Source: Paenibacillus shirakamiensis (GTDB lineage: Bacteria; Bacillota; Bacilli; Paenibacillales; Paenibacillaceae). Taken from it: a stretch of DNA of 64,000 nt. A program made the translations under genes and the position numbers. Positions within the stretch are counted from its first letter, which is position 1. Every line of letters starts with the position of its first letter. Shown in pieces: positions 18,088 through 28,035 of the stretch. Location: positions 62,001 through 126,000 of the forward strand of contig NZ_JAGGLD010000004.1 in assembly GCF_017874255.1 (NCBI RefSeq), given 5' to 3'. Below the pieces are notes generated by a model. The model saw only the letters and a list, made by a program, of their open reading frames with translations, was not told the DNA's origin and ran no database searches.

Positions 18088-19071
18088 ATGGCCACGATAA
18101 AAGAAGTTGCCAAACAAGCAGGTGTATCCGTTGCAACCGTCTCTAGAGTGTTGAATGAGACAGGGTATGTGCACGAAGATACCCGAGCCAAAGTGAATCA
18201 AGCTATTCAGCATTTACATTATACGCCCAATGAAGTGGCGCGATCTTTGTTTAAGCGAAAATCCAAATTAATCGGACTGCTGTTGCCCGACATTACGAAT
18301 CCCTATTTCCCAGAGCTGGCTCGCGGCGTAGAGGACCGGATGCAAGAGAGCAACTATCGTTTGATTTTTGGAAATAGTGATGAAGATGAACATAAAGAAC
18401 GAGACTATATCCAGACATTCGTACAAAATAATGTGGTTGGCGTCATCTCTTCCACTAATGATCCGAATGCAGTCTCTTATAGCAAGCTGAAGATACCTGT
18501 TGTATTTCTAGATAGAACGTCCGATGACAAACCTTCCGTCTTTGCGGATGGGAGAGAGGGTGGACGCATCGCTGCGCAAGAAATGGTGAGGCGTGGAAGC
18601 AGGGGGATTGTAATTCAGCGGGGACCACAACAGGTTAGACCCGCGCAGGATCGTTTCCTAGGAGCCATGGAAGTACTTGAATCTGCTCCAGGCGTGACTG
18701 TTGATATCATGCAGAATGCTTCTTTCTCCTATAACGAAGCCGTGCAAGGAGCTAAGGAACTGTTCGAGAAGTTCCCTCAGACGGATGGCATTATTGCAAG
18801 CAATGACATTGCAGGGGCTGCACTACTGCATGAAGCCCTCCGACTTAACAAGCGAATTCCCGAAGATGTGCAGATTATCGGCTTCGATGATATTCCGCTT
18901 AGCAGCCTGGTCTATCCCCCTCTATCGACGATTCGGCAGCCCGCTTACGAAATGGGACGGGAAGCAGCAGAGCTATTAATTCAGTTCATAGAAAATAATC
19001 TAGTAGCACAACATAAAATACAATTGCCTGTTAGCTTTATGGAACGGGGCACGACTAGGAAGGTGGATTAG
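18088..19071 (+). CDS. rbsR: LacI-family regulator of the ribose operon
   Basis: Repressor of 327 aa. The helix-turn-helix ATIKEVAKQAGVSVATVSRV at residues 2-21 and the hinge YTPNEVARSLFKRKS are followed by the periplasmic-binding-protein-like sensor domain (about 60-325), with GIIASNDIAGAALL and IIGFDDIPLSSLV typical of the family. It heads a tight operon with rbsK, one base apart from the next gene, so it autoregulates through the operator at 18056. Ribose or a ribose derivative is the expected inducer. Confidence 0.92.
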   Translation: MATIKEVAKQAGVSVATVSRVLNETGYVHEDTRAKVNQAIQHLHYTPNEVARSLFKRKSKLIGLLLPDITNPYFPELARGVEDRMQESNYRLIFGNSDEDEHKERDYIQTFVQNNVVGVISSTNDPNAVSYSKLKIPVVFLDRTSDDKPSVFADGREGGRIAAQEMVRRGSRGIVIQRGPQQVRPAQDRFLGAMEVLESAPGVTVDIMQNASFSYNEAVQGAKELFEKFPQTDGIIASNDIAGAALLHEALRLNKRIPEDVQIIGFDDIPLSSLVYPPLSTIRQPAYEMGREAAELLIQFIENNLVAQHKIQLPVSFMERGTTRKVD

Positions 19072-19072
19072 C

Positions 19073-19951
19073 ATGGCTAAGTTATGTGTGATTGGAAGCT
19101 GTTCAATGGATTTGGTCGTTACATCCTCTAGACGTCCAGGAGCCGGAGAGACTGTACTTGGTGACAGTTTCAAGACCGTTCCTGGTGGAAAGGGAGCGAA
19201 TCAGGCGGTCGCGGCCGCCCGGCTTGGCGCGGAAGTAACCATGATTGGATGCGTAGGCAAGGATTCATTTGGTGAAGTGATTTTGCACAATTTAAAAGAA
19301 AATGATGTGTTTATAGACAATGTGGAACCGGTTACACATAGGGAGAGTGGCACGGCCCATATCGTTCTAGCTGAAGGGGACAATAGCATCATTGTCGTTA
19401 AAGGGGCTAATGATCTGGTCACGCCAGAATATGTAGAGAGCTGTGCGTCCGTTCTTCATACCGCAGATATGGTGTTGATCCAGCAGGAGATTCCAGTGGA
19501 GACGGTTGCCTTTGTCAGTGAGTTCTGTGCGACGCACCAGATTCCCTTATTACTTAATCCGGCCCCGGCTAGAGATTTAGAAGCATCTGTGATTGAACAA
19601 GCTACGTACATTACACCAAATGAACATGAAGCGGCTCTAATGTTCGGAGGCCTGAGTACGTCAGAGGCTCTGCGTAAATATCCGAACAAACTGTTGATTA
19701 CCGAGGGCAAGCAGGGGGTTCGTTATTTTGACGGTGAACAGGAAGTGCTTGTTCCTTCTTATATAGTAGAGGCGGTAGATACAACAGGTGCTGGAGATAC
19801 GTTCAATGGTGCATTTGCGGTAGCTAGGGCGGAAGGCAAATCGCTCTATGATAGTATTCAATTTGCCAATCGAGCGGCTTCTTTATCCGTGACAAAGTTT
19901 GGTGCACAAGGTGGGATGCCGAAAAGAACCGATGTGGAGGCGAGCCTCTAA
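19073..19951 (+). CDS. rbsK: Ribokinase
   Basis: PfkB-family kinase of 292 aa converting ribose to ribose 5-phosphate with ATP. The N-terminal [11 protein letters not shown], the sugar-binding [16 protein letters not shown] near residue 40, and the catalytic [14 protein letters not shown] with its Asp near residue 240 are all intact. Length is close to the usual 290-310 aa. It sits between rbsR and rbsD. A near-copy of the operon operator (19326-19339) is embedded in its codons. Confidence 0.95.
   Translation: MAKLCVIGSCSMDLVVTSSRRPGAGETVLGDSFKTVPGGKGANQAVAAARLGAEVTMIGCVGKDSFGEVILHNLKENDVFIDNVEPVTHRESGTAHIVLAEGDNSIIVVKGANDLVTPEYVESCASVLHTADMVLIQQEIPVETVAFVSEFCATHQIPLLLNPAPARDLEASVIEQATYITPNEHEAALMFGGLSTSEALRKYPNKLLITEGKQGVRYFDGEQEVLVPSYIVEAVDTTGAGDTFNGAFAVARAEGKSLYDSIQFANRAASLSVTKFGAQGGMPKRTDVEASL
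19326..19339. promoter_or_regulatory. Intragenic near-copy of the rbs operator
   Basis: AACCGGTTACACAT is identical over 14 bases to 18058-18071 at the operon operator, but lies inside rbsK about 1.27 kb downstream, encoding part of VEPVTHRE. It keeps the palindromic core AACCGGTT; the left arm differs (GG instead of GT before AACC). Confidence 0.5.
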
Positions 19952-19952
19952 T

Positions 19953-20351
19953 ATGAAAAAGCACGGTATGCTTAACAGTCATATCTCTAAAGTTCTCTCC
20001 GATCTTGGACATACGGACCAGATTGTCGTTGCAGACCTAGGGCTTCCGATTCCAGCAGGTGTGCTCAAGATTGATTTGGCATTAACCTATGGTATGCCGA
20101 GCTTTCAGACGGTTATCAATCTGATAGCGGAAGACATGGTCATCGAGAAAGTAATGATTGCTGAAGAAATGAGAGCAGAGAATCCGCTACAATCCGATTA
20201 TATTCAGCAGACATTTGCAGCCTGTGAGATCGAACAATACACACACGAGCAATTCAAGGCACTGACGCGGAACGCCAAAGTTGTTATCCGTACAGGCGAA
20301 GCGACGGCATACGCCAATTGTATTTTACAAGCAGGGGTCCATTTCGGCTAA
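19953..20351 (+). CDS. rbsD: D-ribose pyranase
   Basis: Cytoplasmic mutarotase-like enzyme of 132 aa interconverting pyranose and furanose ribose. The family start [20 protein letters not shown], with the catalytic His, and the end [18 protein letters not shown] are clear. ATG 19953 is chosen over an upstream frame start at 19899 because it begins the conserved sequence and follows the rbsK stop by one base. Confidence 0.95.
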   Translation: MKKHGMLNSHISKVLSDLGHTDQIVVADLGLPIPAGVLKIDLALTYGMPSFQTVINLIAEDMVIEKVMIAEEMRAENPLQSDYIQQTFAACEIEQYTHEQFKALTRNAKVVIRTGEATAYANCILQAGVHFG

Positions 20352-20366
20352 GGAGGAACTTCGATA

Positions 20367-21848
20367 ATGCACATACAAATGAACAACATTCACAAATCCT
20401 TCGGTACGAACCAAGTGTTAAGCGGGGTGAATTTTGATCTTATGCCTGGGGAAGTCCATGCGCTTATGGGGGAGAATGGGGCAGGTAAATCCACACTCAT
20501 GAATATTCTCATCGGACTTCACCCAAGGGATGAAGGGACAATTCAGATCGATGGACAAGAGAAGTACTTCTCTAACCCTAAGGAAGCGGAAGAGTATGGG
20601 ATTGCTTTTATTCATCAGGAACTAAATGTGTGGCCAGATATGACCGTGCTGGATAATCTATTCATTGGTAAAGAGGTTACATCCAAAGGAATATTCTTAA
20701 ATAGGAAACAAATGAAAACGCTAGCATCGGAGCAGTTCCGCCGATTATCGGTCAACATCCCCCTTCAGACGGAAGTGGGCGAACTATCTGTCGGTCAGCA
20801 GCAAATGATTGAGATCGCCAAAGCTCTGATGACCGATGCCAAAGTCATCGTCATGGACGAGCCGACATCAGCGCTTACGGAGCGAGAAATTCAGCATTTA
20901 TTCGAGGTCATTGCATCGCTCAAAAAAGAGGGTGTATCTATCGTCTATATCTCCCACCGGATGGAAGAGATCTTCGCGATCTGTGACCGGATTACAGTCA
21001 TGCGAGACGGTAAGACCGTCGATACGAAGGAAATTCCGCATACGAATTTTGATGAAGTGGTCAAGAAGATGGTGGGCCGTGAACTTACAGAACGCTATCC
21101 ACATAGGCATCCGAGTCCGGGCAATGTCGTTCTTGAGGTGAAAAATGCTTCTAAAAAAGGATATTTCGACAATATAAGCTTTAAAGTACATGCGGGGGAA
21201 ATCGTAGGTTTCTCGGGCCTGATGGGATCAGGGCGTACGGAGATCATGCGCGCCATCTTCGGAATGGATGCACTAGACCATGGGGAAGTCTGGATTCGGG
21301 GGAAGAAAGTCAACATCCGTACACCGGACGACGCCGTGAAGCACGGTATTGGCTTCATCACCGAGGACCGCAAAGATGAAGGGCTTGTCCTCCACTTCTC
21401 CATCCGTGAGAATATGGCACTCCCAAACTTGTCTAGCTTCACGAACAAAGGCATCATCTCTACCCAAAAAGAACATGATTTCGTCGATTTACTTGTCAAA
21501 CGTCTACAGATCAAGACGCAGTCTATGGAGACTCCAGCGGGCAGCCTGTCGGGCGGTAATCAGCAAAAGGTTGTCATCGCTAAATGGATTGGCATTGGGC
21601 CAAGCTTATTGATCTTGGACGAACCGACCCGGGGCGTGGATGTGGGGGCTAAGCGGGAAATCTATCAACTCATGAACGAATTGACCGATCGGGGGGTTGC
21701 CATTATTATGGTCTCCTCCGAACTGCCTGAAGTTCTAGGTATGAGTGACCGTATTGTCGTCATTCATGAAGGTAAATTCAGCGGCGAAGTCAGTGGCGTA
21801 GAGGCTACACAAGAGAAAATTATGACGTTAGCTACAGGAGGACAGTAA
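20367..21848 (+). CDS. rbsA: Ribose ABC transporter, ATP-binding protein
   Basis: Duplicated sugar-import ATPase of 493 aa. Domain 1 has Walker [10 protein letters not shown] near residue 36, signature [15 protein letters not shown] and Walker [12 protein letters not shown]. Domain 2 has the usual degenerate Walker A ([10 protein letters not shown]), signature [15 protein letters not shown] and [12 protein letters not shown]. It drives ribose uptake through RbsC. AAGGAGG precedes ATG, and rbsC follows after one base. Confidence 0.95.
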   Translation: MHIQMNNIHKSFGTNQVLSGVNFDLMPGEVHALMGENGAGKSTLMNILIGLHPRDEGTIQIDGQEKYFSNPKEAEEYGIAFIHQELNVWPDMTVLDNLFIGKEVTSKGIFLNRKQMKTLASEQFRRLSVNIPLQTEVGELSVGQQQMIEIAKALMTDAKVIVMDEPTSALTEREIQHLFEVIASLKKEGVSIVYISHRMEEIFAICDRITVMRDGKTVDTKEIPHTNFDEVVKKMVGRELTERYPHRHPSPGNVVLEVKNASKKGYFDNISFKVHAGEIVGFSGLMGSGRTEIMRAIFGMDALDHGEVWIRGKKVNIRTPDDAVKHGIGFITEDRKDEGLVLHFSIRENMALPNLSSFTNKGIISTQKEHDFVDLLVKRLQIKTQSMETPAGSLSGGNQQKVVIAKWIGIGPSLLILDEPTRGVDVGAKREIYQLMNELTDRGVAIIMVSSELPEVLGMSDRIVVIHEGKFSGEVSGVEATQEKIMTLATGGQ

Positions 21849-21849
21849 T

Positions 21850-22821
21850 ATGACAACCAGCAACGAAGCAGCTAAACCGAACAAGAAGTTCAATGTGGGC
21901 CAAGTCACACAGAAATTAGGGCCTTTACTCGGCCTAATTATTCTAATTATTATCGTATCCGTGCTGAATCCAAGCTTTCTGGAACCGCTGAATATCCTGA
22001 ATCTTCTGCGCCAAGTCTCAATTAACGCCCTTATTGCCTTTGGGATGACCTTCGTCATTCTCACAGGCGGGATCGACTTGTCTGTCGGATCTATACTTGC
22101 CTTGTCTAGCGCCTTTGTAGCCAACATGATGGTGGCTGGACTCGATCCTATCCTTGCAATCATTATCGGCTGTCTGTCCGGGGGCCTTATGGGCGCTGTG
22201 AATGGACTCATGATTACGAAAGGTAAAATGGCTCCCTTTATTGCAACCTTAGCTACCATGACCATCTTTAGAGGTCTAACGCTCGTGTATACGAACGGGA
22301 ATCCGATTACGGGTCTTGGCGAAAGCCGCTTGTTCCAGTTGTTCGGACGTGGGTATGAACTAGGTATTCCGGTTCCTGCCATTACAATGGTCATTACCTT
22401 TGCTGTGCTGTGGGCGGTTCTCCACAAAACTCCATTTGGTCGTAAAACCTATGCTATTGGGGGAAATGAGAAGGCGTCTATCGTATCAGGTATTAAAGTC
22501 AACCGTGTAAAAATTTTGATCTACTCTCTTGCGGGCATGCTATCTGCATTAGCAGGAGCTATTCTTACCTCGCGTCTTAACTCTGCACAACCTACAGCTG
22601 GAACATCCTACGAACTGGATGCCATCGCTGCGGTGGTCCTTGGTGGAACCAGCTTGTCAGGTGGACGCGGACGCATTGTAGGTACGTTAATTGGTGCACT
22701 TATTATCGGAACACTGAACAATGGTCTGAATTTGCTAGGTGTATCTTCCTTTTATCAAATGGTGGTCAAAGGGATTGTCATCGTAATTGCTGTTCTTATC
22801 GACCGTAAGAAATCTGCTTAA
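21850..22821 (+). CDS. rbsC: Ribose ABC transporter, permease protein
   Basis: Integral membrane permease of 323 aa with about 8-10 helices. Family hallmarks include ILTGGIDLSVGSILALSS near residue 70 and AAVVLGGTSLSGGRGRIVGT near 260. A soluble Asn/Lys-rich N-terminus precedes the first helix. It works with RbsA and RbsB. Confidence 0.95.
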   Translation: MTTSNEAAKPNKKFNVGQVTQKLGPLLGLIILIIIVSVLNPSFLEPLNILNLLRQVSINALIAFGMTFVILTGGIDLSVGSILALSSAFVANMMVAGLDPILAIIIGCLSGGLMGAVNGLMITKGKMAPFIATLATMTIFRGLTLVYTNGNPITGLGESRLFQLFGRGYELGIPVPAITMVITFAVLWAVLHKTPFGRKTYAIGGNEKASIVSGIKVNRVKILIYSLAGMLSALAGAILTSRLNSAQPTAGTSYELDAIAAVVLGGTSLSGGRGRIVGTLIGALIIGTLNNGLNLLGVSSFYQMVVKGIVIVIAVLIDRKKSA

Positions 22822-22836
22822 GAGGAGACGACAACA

Positions 22837-23751
22837 ATGAAAAAAGTTAGCATCGTGCTTATATCCTTCCTGCTGATCATCATGACAGGATGTTCCCTTG
22901 AACCTCCAGAGTGGGCCAAGCCTAAAGCTGCGGGAGACCTGAAAGAAGCCAAGATTGGCTTATCGATCTCTACACTGAATAATCCATTCTTCGTATCTTT
23001 GAAGGATGGTGTAGTAGCAGAGGCCGCGAAGCAAGGTGTGAAAGTCATCGTCGTCGATGCGCAGAATGACTCAGCCAAACAAAGTAATGACGTAGATGAC
23101 TTGATTCAACAAGGAGTCAATGCGCTGCTTATTAATCCGACCGATTCTTCCTCGATTTCGACCGTTGTGCAGTCTGCGAATAGTCTAGGAATCCCTGTAA
23201 TCACACTTGACCGTTCCGCAGATAAAGGGGATATCAAGGCGCTGGTCGCGTCGGATAATATCAAAGGTGGTAAAATGGCAGCACAGTATATTGTAGACAC
23301 ATTAGGTAAAGATGCCAAGGTGATTGAACTCGAAGGCGTTCCGGGTGCCTCGGCAACCCGTGAGCGGGGGAAAGGCTTCCATGACATCGCGGACACACAG
23401 TTGAAAGTGATTGCCAAACAAGCAGCAGACTTCGACCGTACCAAAGGATTGAACGTGATGGAGAACTTACTCCAAGGAAATCCAGATGTACAGGCCGTAT
23501 TTGCTCACAATGATGAAATGGCCCTAGGTGCGATTGAAGCGATTCAAAGCTCAGGCAAGGATATACCGGTTATTGGCTTTGATGGGAACAAAGATGCACT
23601 GGATTCCATCAAGGCTGGGAAGTTAACGGCAACCGTTGCGCAGCAGCCTGAACTTATTGGTCAGTTGGCCGTGAAGGCAGCCAAAGATGTCCTGCAAGGC
23701 AAGACCGTAGAGAAATCTATTCCAGCTCCGCTGAAATTGGTTACGAAATAA
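22837..23751 (+). CDS. rbsB: Ribose-binding lipoprotein
   Basis: Exported substrate-binding protein of 304 aa, anchored by a lipobox (IIMTGC, Cys 19), as usual in Gram-positive bacteria. The periplasmic-binding fold is seen in GLSISTLNNPFFVSLKDG, NALLINPTDSSS, VFAHNDEMALGAIEA and VIGFDGNKDALD. It is the last gene of the operon, ended by a strong terminator. Confidence 0.95.
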   Translation: MKKVSIVLISFLLIIMTGCSLEPPEWAKPKAAGDLKEAKIGLSISTLNNPFFVSLKDGVVAEAAKQGVKVIVVDAQNDSAKQSNDVDDLIQQGVNALLINPTDSSSISTVVQSANSLGIPVITLDRSADKGDIKALVASDNIKGGKMAAQYIVDTLGKDAKVIELEGVPGASATRERGKGFHDIADTQLKVIAKQAADFDRTKGLNVMENLLQGNPDVQAVFAHNDEMALGAIEAIQSSGKDIPVIGFDGNKDALDSIKAGKLTATVAQQPELIGQLAVKAAKDVLQGKTVEKSIPAPLKLVTK

Positions 23752-23761
23752 CAGCACAACA

Positions 23762-23793
23762 GCCGCCCTGAGTATGCAGGGGCGGCTTTTTTT
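23762..23793 (+). terminator. Intrinsic terminator of the ribose operon
   Basis: GCCGCCC/GGGCGGC stem followed by TTTTTTT. Confidence 0.9.
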
Positions 23794-23813
23794 ATATTTA
23801 TATATGGTCGACC

Positions 23814-24911
23814 TTAGGAGAGCTTCTTGGTCTTAAGCTGTCCACGGAACAAAGCAACAAGTATGTAGTAAATGGGAATGCAATCGATGATGGCCCAGAA
23901 CAAAATAATAGCCATAGAGTTGATATTCTGCTGAAATACAGTCGAATTTCTGGAGTATTGAAAAGCTAGAATTGTAGCCAGTCCTCCAAGTAGTGAGATG
24001 AAGACATGAGGCCCTGATTTGAAATTCAATACACGAGACAGACAGAGAGTGCCTACATATAAGAGGAAAGCATCGTGAATGAACATAGATGTGAGCCACA
24101 TGCCGATAACCAGTGGATCAGCATTGCCGAGTATACCACTGTAAGAAGAACTTCGAATTAATTCCAGAATGGGATACTGAACACGTCCCCCATAATAAGG
24201 GCCGAAATTTAACAGTGTGAGTAGCCAAGGAATAAAGACACCTGCAACGACCACAAGATTAGCTAACATCAGATTACGTAATGTTTTTTTGCCACAGGTT
24301 AGTTCGGGGGCGAGAAATAGGAAGATGAACCATTCTCCAAACCACGATATGGACGAGAGCGTATCCCTTGCAGCGATATCTAATTTATGGTGCGTTAATA
24401 GAGCGGGCAGCATGTGAAAATTCGCATCTCTAGAGAACATAAGGGCTAGAAAAAACAGACCCGTGAGGAGCAGTATAAAAAGCGTATCGGAAAGGTAGAT
24501 CATCGTGGCAAAGCCCCACCGTGCGGTAAGAGCAATAGCGAATCCAAGCATCAATTGAATAAACCAAGGTGGTGTACCTTTCATATACACAGTGCCATAG
24601 AACAAAGTAAATTGTTCAATATCCAAAGAGATATAGTATATCGTCCATAACGCAATTAGAAGGAGTACGGAACGATGCAGCCATTTCCCCATAATTCGTT
24701 CCCCAAATTGGATCCATGACTCTTGAGGGGCAAGTCTTCCGATTCGAACGGTACAGTAGATAAGCAGGACATTGATTGCCGCTGCCGTTAAAAGGGCAAT
24801 CCATCCTTGATATCCCGATGAAGTGATGAGTGGCGTCACTAGAAAAGCTAGGGGAATTGAAATCATGTAAATGCTCGCAAATCTAAACACTTGAAAAGAG
24901 GATGTATGCAT
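23814..24911 (-). CDS. gerAB: Spore germination permease, GerAB/GerKB type
   Basis: Inner-membrane germinant receptor B subunit of 365 aa from the APC superfamily, with about ten hydrophobic segments. The start HTSSFQVFRFASIYMISI is typical. I chose ATG 24911 because GAAAGAAGGG precedes it and because the upstream small gene ends at 24947; the longer frame to 24959 lacks a ribosome binding site. The B subunit is thought to bind the germinant. It is the last gene of the operon. Confidence 0.88.
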   Translation of the reverse strand: MHTSSFQVFRFASIYMISIPLAFLVTPLITSSGYQGWIALLTAAAINVLLIYCTVRIGRLAPQESWIQFGERIMGKWLHRSVLLLIALWTIYYISLDIEQFTLFYGTVYMKGTPPWFIQLMLGFAIALTARWGFATMIYLSDTLFILLLTGLFFLALMFSRDANFHMLPALLTHHKLDIAARDTLSSISWFGEWFIFLFLAPELTCGKKTLRNLMLANLVVVAGVFIPWLLTLLNFGPYYGGRVQYPILELIRSSSYSGILGNADPLVIGMWLTSMFIHDAFLLYVGTLCLSRVLNFKSGPHVFISLLGGLATILAFQYSRNSTVFQQNINSMAIILFWAIIDCIPIYYILVALFRGQLKTKKLS

Positions 24912-24946
24912 TCGTACCAGCCCTTCTTTCTTTTGGTCTAATTCTA

Positions 24947-25138
24947 TTATTTGAACCATCCAAACAGGAACATGATGAGCTGGTTAGGCTGCGGCCACCA
25001 GGGAAAGAAGCTAGCTCCCATCCCCCAGCTTGTAAACAGAATGAATAGACACCAGAAGAGAATGCTGTCTCGCCTCCGTTTATTTTTGACGAGGACCCAC
25101 TCCAGTATGGCGTAGCCCGCAAAAAAGAATGCCAGCAT
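24947..25138 (-). CDS. Small two-helix membrane protein in the ger operon (GerD-subunit-like)
   Basis: A 63-aa protein with two hydrophobic stretches (about residues 2-17 and 26-43), separated by a basic loop (KNKRRRD), and a Trp/Pro-rich tail. AAGGGAGG lies 9 bases before ATG. It sits between gerAC and gerAB with short gaps, so it is co-transcribed with them. Short two-helix 'D' proteins near ger receptor genes are known in Bacillus and modulate germination; this looks like one of them. The family match is by size, topology and place rather than by sequence. Confidence 0.7.
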   Translation of the reverse strand: MLAFFFAGYAILEWVLVKNKRRRDSILFWCLFILFTSWGMGASFFPWWPQPNQLIMFLFGWFK

Positions 25139-25182
25139 GAGAAGGACCTCCCTTGTTAGTGTGGTGCAAGATGGCTTTTTGT

Positions 25183-26328
25183 TTAGGTCTGATTGTTCGT
25201 GTTCTTGACATTTAGGTCGATGTGAACTTGATACTTAAGATCATTTTTATAGTAGGAGCTCCAATGCTTCTTTAACTTTTCCCATTCCTTTGGGTACTTC
25301 CAATCGAGGTTCATTCCGAATTGCAGAACATCAGCTTCAACCTTCTGCGTTTCTCGGATCGCACCATGCATATCCTTTTCAATTTTTGCTTTGAGGAGCT
25401 TAACCACGAGTGGATTGATTTCAAGATCCTTTAGATTTTGCGGATCTCGTTTGTAGATGAGATCCCCAGTGGCATCCAACGAAATCTCGAATAGGGGTCC
25501 ATCAGCCGTCATTTTGACATCCTTTTTAGCCTTCAAAGTATGGAACAGGACGCTTGCCCGGCTTTTATCGCCATTCCAAGTAATGGAATACACTTGTCTT
25601 CCCAGATTCCCTATAGCCCAAGCCAAAGCTCTGGATTGTTCAATCATTAATTGCCCCTTTAACTTATCTCCTTCATATAAGGCTCCGCCTTGCACACCTA
25701 CCCATTTTGAATCTTCATTCTGTCCCGTATCTTGTATCGTATTGAACGAGAGCAGATCAGTAGCAAAGCCCTCTCCTATCGTGGTGGAGATAAGAGCATC
25801 TTTCACACGGGTGGTGAACAGCGAGCGCTGCATGACCATTTTGCGCAGAACTTCGCCTGGCATCTGCTCATACAGAGGAACGAGCTGCGATATATCTTTC
25901 GCGGAACCAGGGGCAGTAATAATAAAAGCGTTGCTATGAAAAGATGGCTCTCGATCAAGCCAATCCAATAGATCATGGATACCCGCTTGTGCATACGTAT
26001 GGCCCACTACGATCATCTTCGTATGTCCAAAGTTTAATCTTCGGGTAAGTTCTGCTTCGATTAGACGTAGAGCGTCAGGAACTGTCAGCGCATTTTTCGT
26101 TGTCATGGAAAAGGATTTTCCGCCTCCCCCGTTGCTGCCAGCTTGTTGTCCTGAAGATAGGCGGTTAGGCAAAGGACTGCCGAGCGTGACCTCGACGGTA
26201 CCGGGCTCTTTTCCCTGATCAACGTACATGCCAAAGACGAAGGTCTGCTCGTCGATCTCTACTTTGGACCAGCACCCTGTAAGGAACACAATAGGCAGCA
26301 GGAATAGGATGAACCGGAACCTTCTCAT
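25183..26328 (-). CDS. gerAC: Spore germination lipoprotein, GerAC type
   Basis: Exported lipoprotein of 381 aa, germinant receptor C subunit. Signal peptide with lipobox FLTGC (Cys 19), followed by the family start WSKVEIDEQTFVFGMYVDQG. A Gly/Ser-rich insert lies near residues 60-70. The C-terminal third is Lys-rich with the usual WKYPKEWEKLKKHW. It overlaps gerAA by 4 bases, so translation is coupled. Confidence 0.92.
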   Translation of the reverse strand: MRRFRFILFLLPIVFLTGCWSKVEIDEQTFVFGMYVDQGKEPGTVEVTLGSPLPNRLSSGQQAGSNGGGGKSFSMTTKNALTVPDALRLIEAELTRRLNFGHTKMIVVGHTYAQAGIHDLLDWLDREPSFHSNAFIITAPGSAKDISQLVPLYEQMPGEVLRKMVMQRSLFTTRVKDALISTTIGEGFATDLLSFNTIQDTGQNEDSKWVGVQGGALYEGDKLKGQLMIEQSRALAWAIGNLGRQVYSITWNGDKSRASVLFHTLKAKKDVKMTADGPLFEISLDATGDLIYKRDPQNLKDLEINPLVVKLLKAKIEKDMHGAIRETQKVEADVLQFGMNLDWKYPKEWEKLKKHWSSYYKNDLKYQVHIDLNVKNTNNQT

Positions 26329-27776
26329 TTCTTCGGTTGTCTCCTTATATTGCGATTTGTGAACGAGCTGGATCGTTTGGTCATCCCTGGGGAAGGTACG
26401 CGAAAAAAGACATCTTTCCAGTCTTGCAAGACGATGGGAGCCAAAGGCTGCATATACGGAGCTCCGAATGTTTTCAGACTAACCAGATGTCCGAAGATAA
26501 TGAACGTTAGGATGAATACACCAATTAATCCAGTAGTGCCCCCGATAATCAGCAAGGGGAACCTTAACAATCTCATCGCAAGTCCCAGTTCAAAGTGAGG
26601 AATGATGTAGGATGCGATGCCTGTAACGGACACGACGATCACCATTGGTGCGGAGACAATCCCAGCCTGCACAGCCGCTTGTCCAATAACGATGGCCCCT
26701 ATGATGGACACGGTCTGTCCAACCGGCTTAGGAATACGGGTACCGGCTTCGCGAAGCCCTTCAAAGGTAAGCTCCATAATCAAAGCTTCAGTTAGTGCTG
26801 AAAAGGGAATATTCTCCCGTGCAGCGGCAATCGTTAATAAAAGATCGGAAGGAATCATCTCGGATTGGAATGTGGTGATGGCGACATAAAGGGAAGGAAG
26901 AATAAGTGAGATGATAGCGAAAAAAATACGGACAATTCGGATCCAACTAGCCGACATATAACTTTGGTAGTAATCTTCTGACGATTGAAGCAAGGAGAAA
27001 AGGGTAACCGGTACTAGCAGGGCTGAGGGGGTCCCATCCTGTAGTATTCCAACCCGTCCTTCGAGTAGGGAGGCAGCTACAGAATCCGGTCTTTCTGTAT
27101 ATTGAAACTGTGGAAATGGGGTATGGTTACCTTTTTTCATCTGTTCGGATAAATAACTTATGCCCAGCGCCCCATCAATAGAAATCTCAGCGATTCCCTT
27201 ATCGACTTCCGCGACAACTTCTGGTTTGCACAGACCTTCAATGTAGACCATGTAGACGATAGTTTTTGTGTATTTTCCGACTTCATAGCGAATGGTCTTG
27301 AACGCGGGATGCTTAATTTTGTGTCTCAATAGCGATAGATTGGAGTTAATATCCTCAATAAAAGCTTCCTGCGGTCCAATAACGACAAGCTCGTTTTGCG
27401 ATTCAGAGACGGCCCTTTTTTGATATTTTACGAGGTCAAATAAATACAGTTGGTTGAAGTGTTCAGCGCAAAGAATAGCTTTCCCTTCCACTAGGGCATT
27501 TACAGCCTCAGGGGGATCTTGAATTTGATTATTAGGCAGAGGAAAGAGGGAACCATTATTCAGTTTGCTGACCAAATCCTGATCTTTGTCATCGGATAGA
27601 GCTTCTTGTACAAGGACGTAGGCAATTTGTTTGTGGATGACCTCCATGTCTACGATCGAGGGGATATAAATGAGCATATAAGATTGTTTATGGATTAGAA
27701 ATTCTTGATATTCAACGTCATCACTGTCTTTTAGTAAATCTCTAATCTGTTCAATGGCTAACCCACGCTTTCGCAA
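26325..27776 (-). CDS. gerAA: Spore germination protein, GerAA type
   Basis: Germinant receptor A subunit of 483 aa. A soluble N-terminal half (residues about 1-240) precedes a membrane half with several helices from about 280. Family motifs include YLSEQMKKGNHTPFPQFQYT, EGRVGILQDGTPSALLVP and LTEALIMELTFEGLREAG. The start is a TTG at 27776 preceded by AGGGGTG. First gene of the operon A-C-small-B, expected to be made in the forespore. Confidence 0.92.
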   Translation of the reverse strand: MRKRGLAIEQIRDLLKDSDDVEYQEFLIHKQSYMLIYIPSIVDMEVIHKQIAYVLVQEALSDDKDQDLVSKLNNGSLFPLPNNQIQDPPEAVNALVEGKAILCAEHFNQLYLFDLVKYQKRAVSESQNELVVIGPQEAFIEDINSNLSLLRHKIKHPAFKTIRYEVGKYTKTIVYMVYIEGLCKPEVVAEVDKGIAEISIDGALGISYLSEQMKKGNHTPFPQFQYTERPDSVAASLLEGRVGILQDGTPSALLVPVTLFSLLQSSEDYYQSYMSASWIRIVRIFFAIISLILPSLYVAITTFQSEMIPSDLLLTIAAARENIPFSALTEALIMELTFEGLREAGTRIPKPVGQTVSIIGAIVIGQAAVQAGIVSAPMVIVVSVTGIASYIIPHFELGLAMRLLRFPLLIIGGTTGLIGVFILTFIIFGHLVSLKTFGAPYMQPLAPIVLQDWKDVFFRVPSPGMTKRSSSFTNRNIRRQPKK

Positions 27777-27819
27777 ATCTAGAACACCCCTAACCTAATG
27801 AAGTCATATTTGGTATCTT

Positions 27820-27849
27820 TAGGATGCCGGGTTAGGTAAGAAGTTATAC
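27820..27849 (-). promoter_or_regulatory. Candidate forespore sigma-G promoter of the ger operon
   Basis: On the minus strand GTATA is followed after 18 bases by CATCCTA, close to the known sigma-F/G pattern (GNATA, then CATNNTA). It ends about 44 bases before the gerAA start. Confidence 0.5.
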
Positions 27850-28035
27850 GGACTCGTATAGGATCCTAGGGTGGCAAGAGATTGTCGCTTACATAATGGA
27901 CCAAATTTATCATCAATTTCTATTATTTCATTGCCTTTCAAGGCGGGAGATCTTATGCTAAGTGGATATGAAACGTGTGTTTAGGATCGACGTATTACAT
28001 GCATAGATGGATAAGTTTCGAAAGGGGATAGAGAC

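Noticed and set aside
24912-24959. Extended N-terminus of the GerAB protein
   Set aside because: There is no ribosome binding site before 24959, and it would overlap the upstream 63-aa gene; 24911 has a good site.
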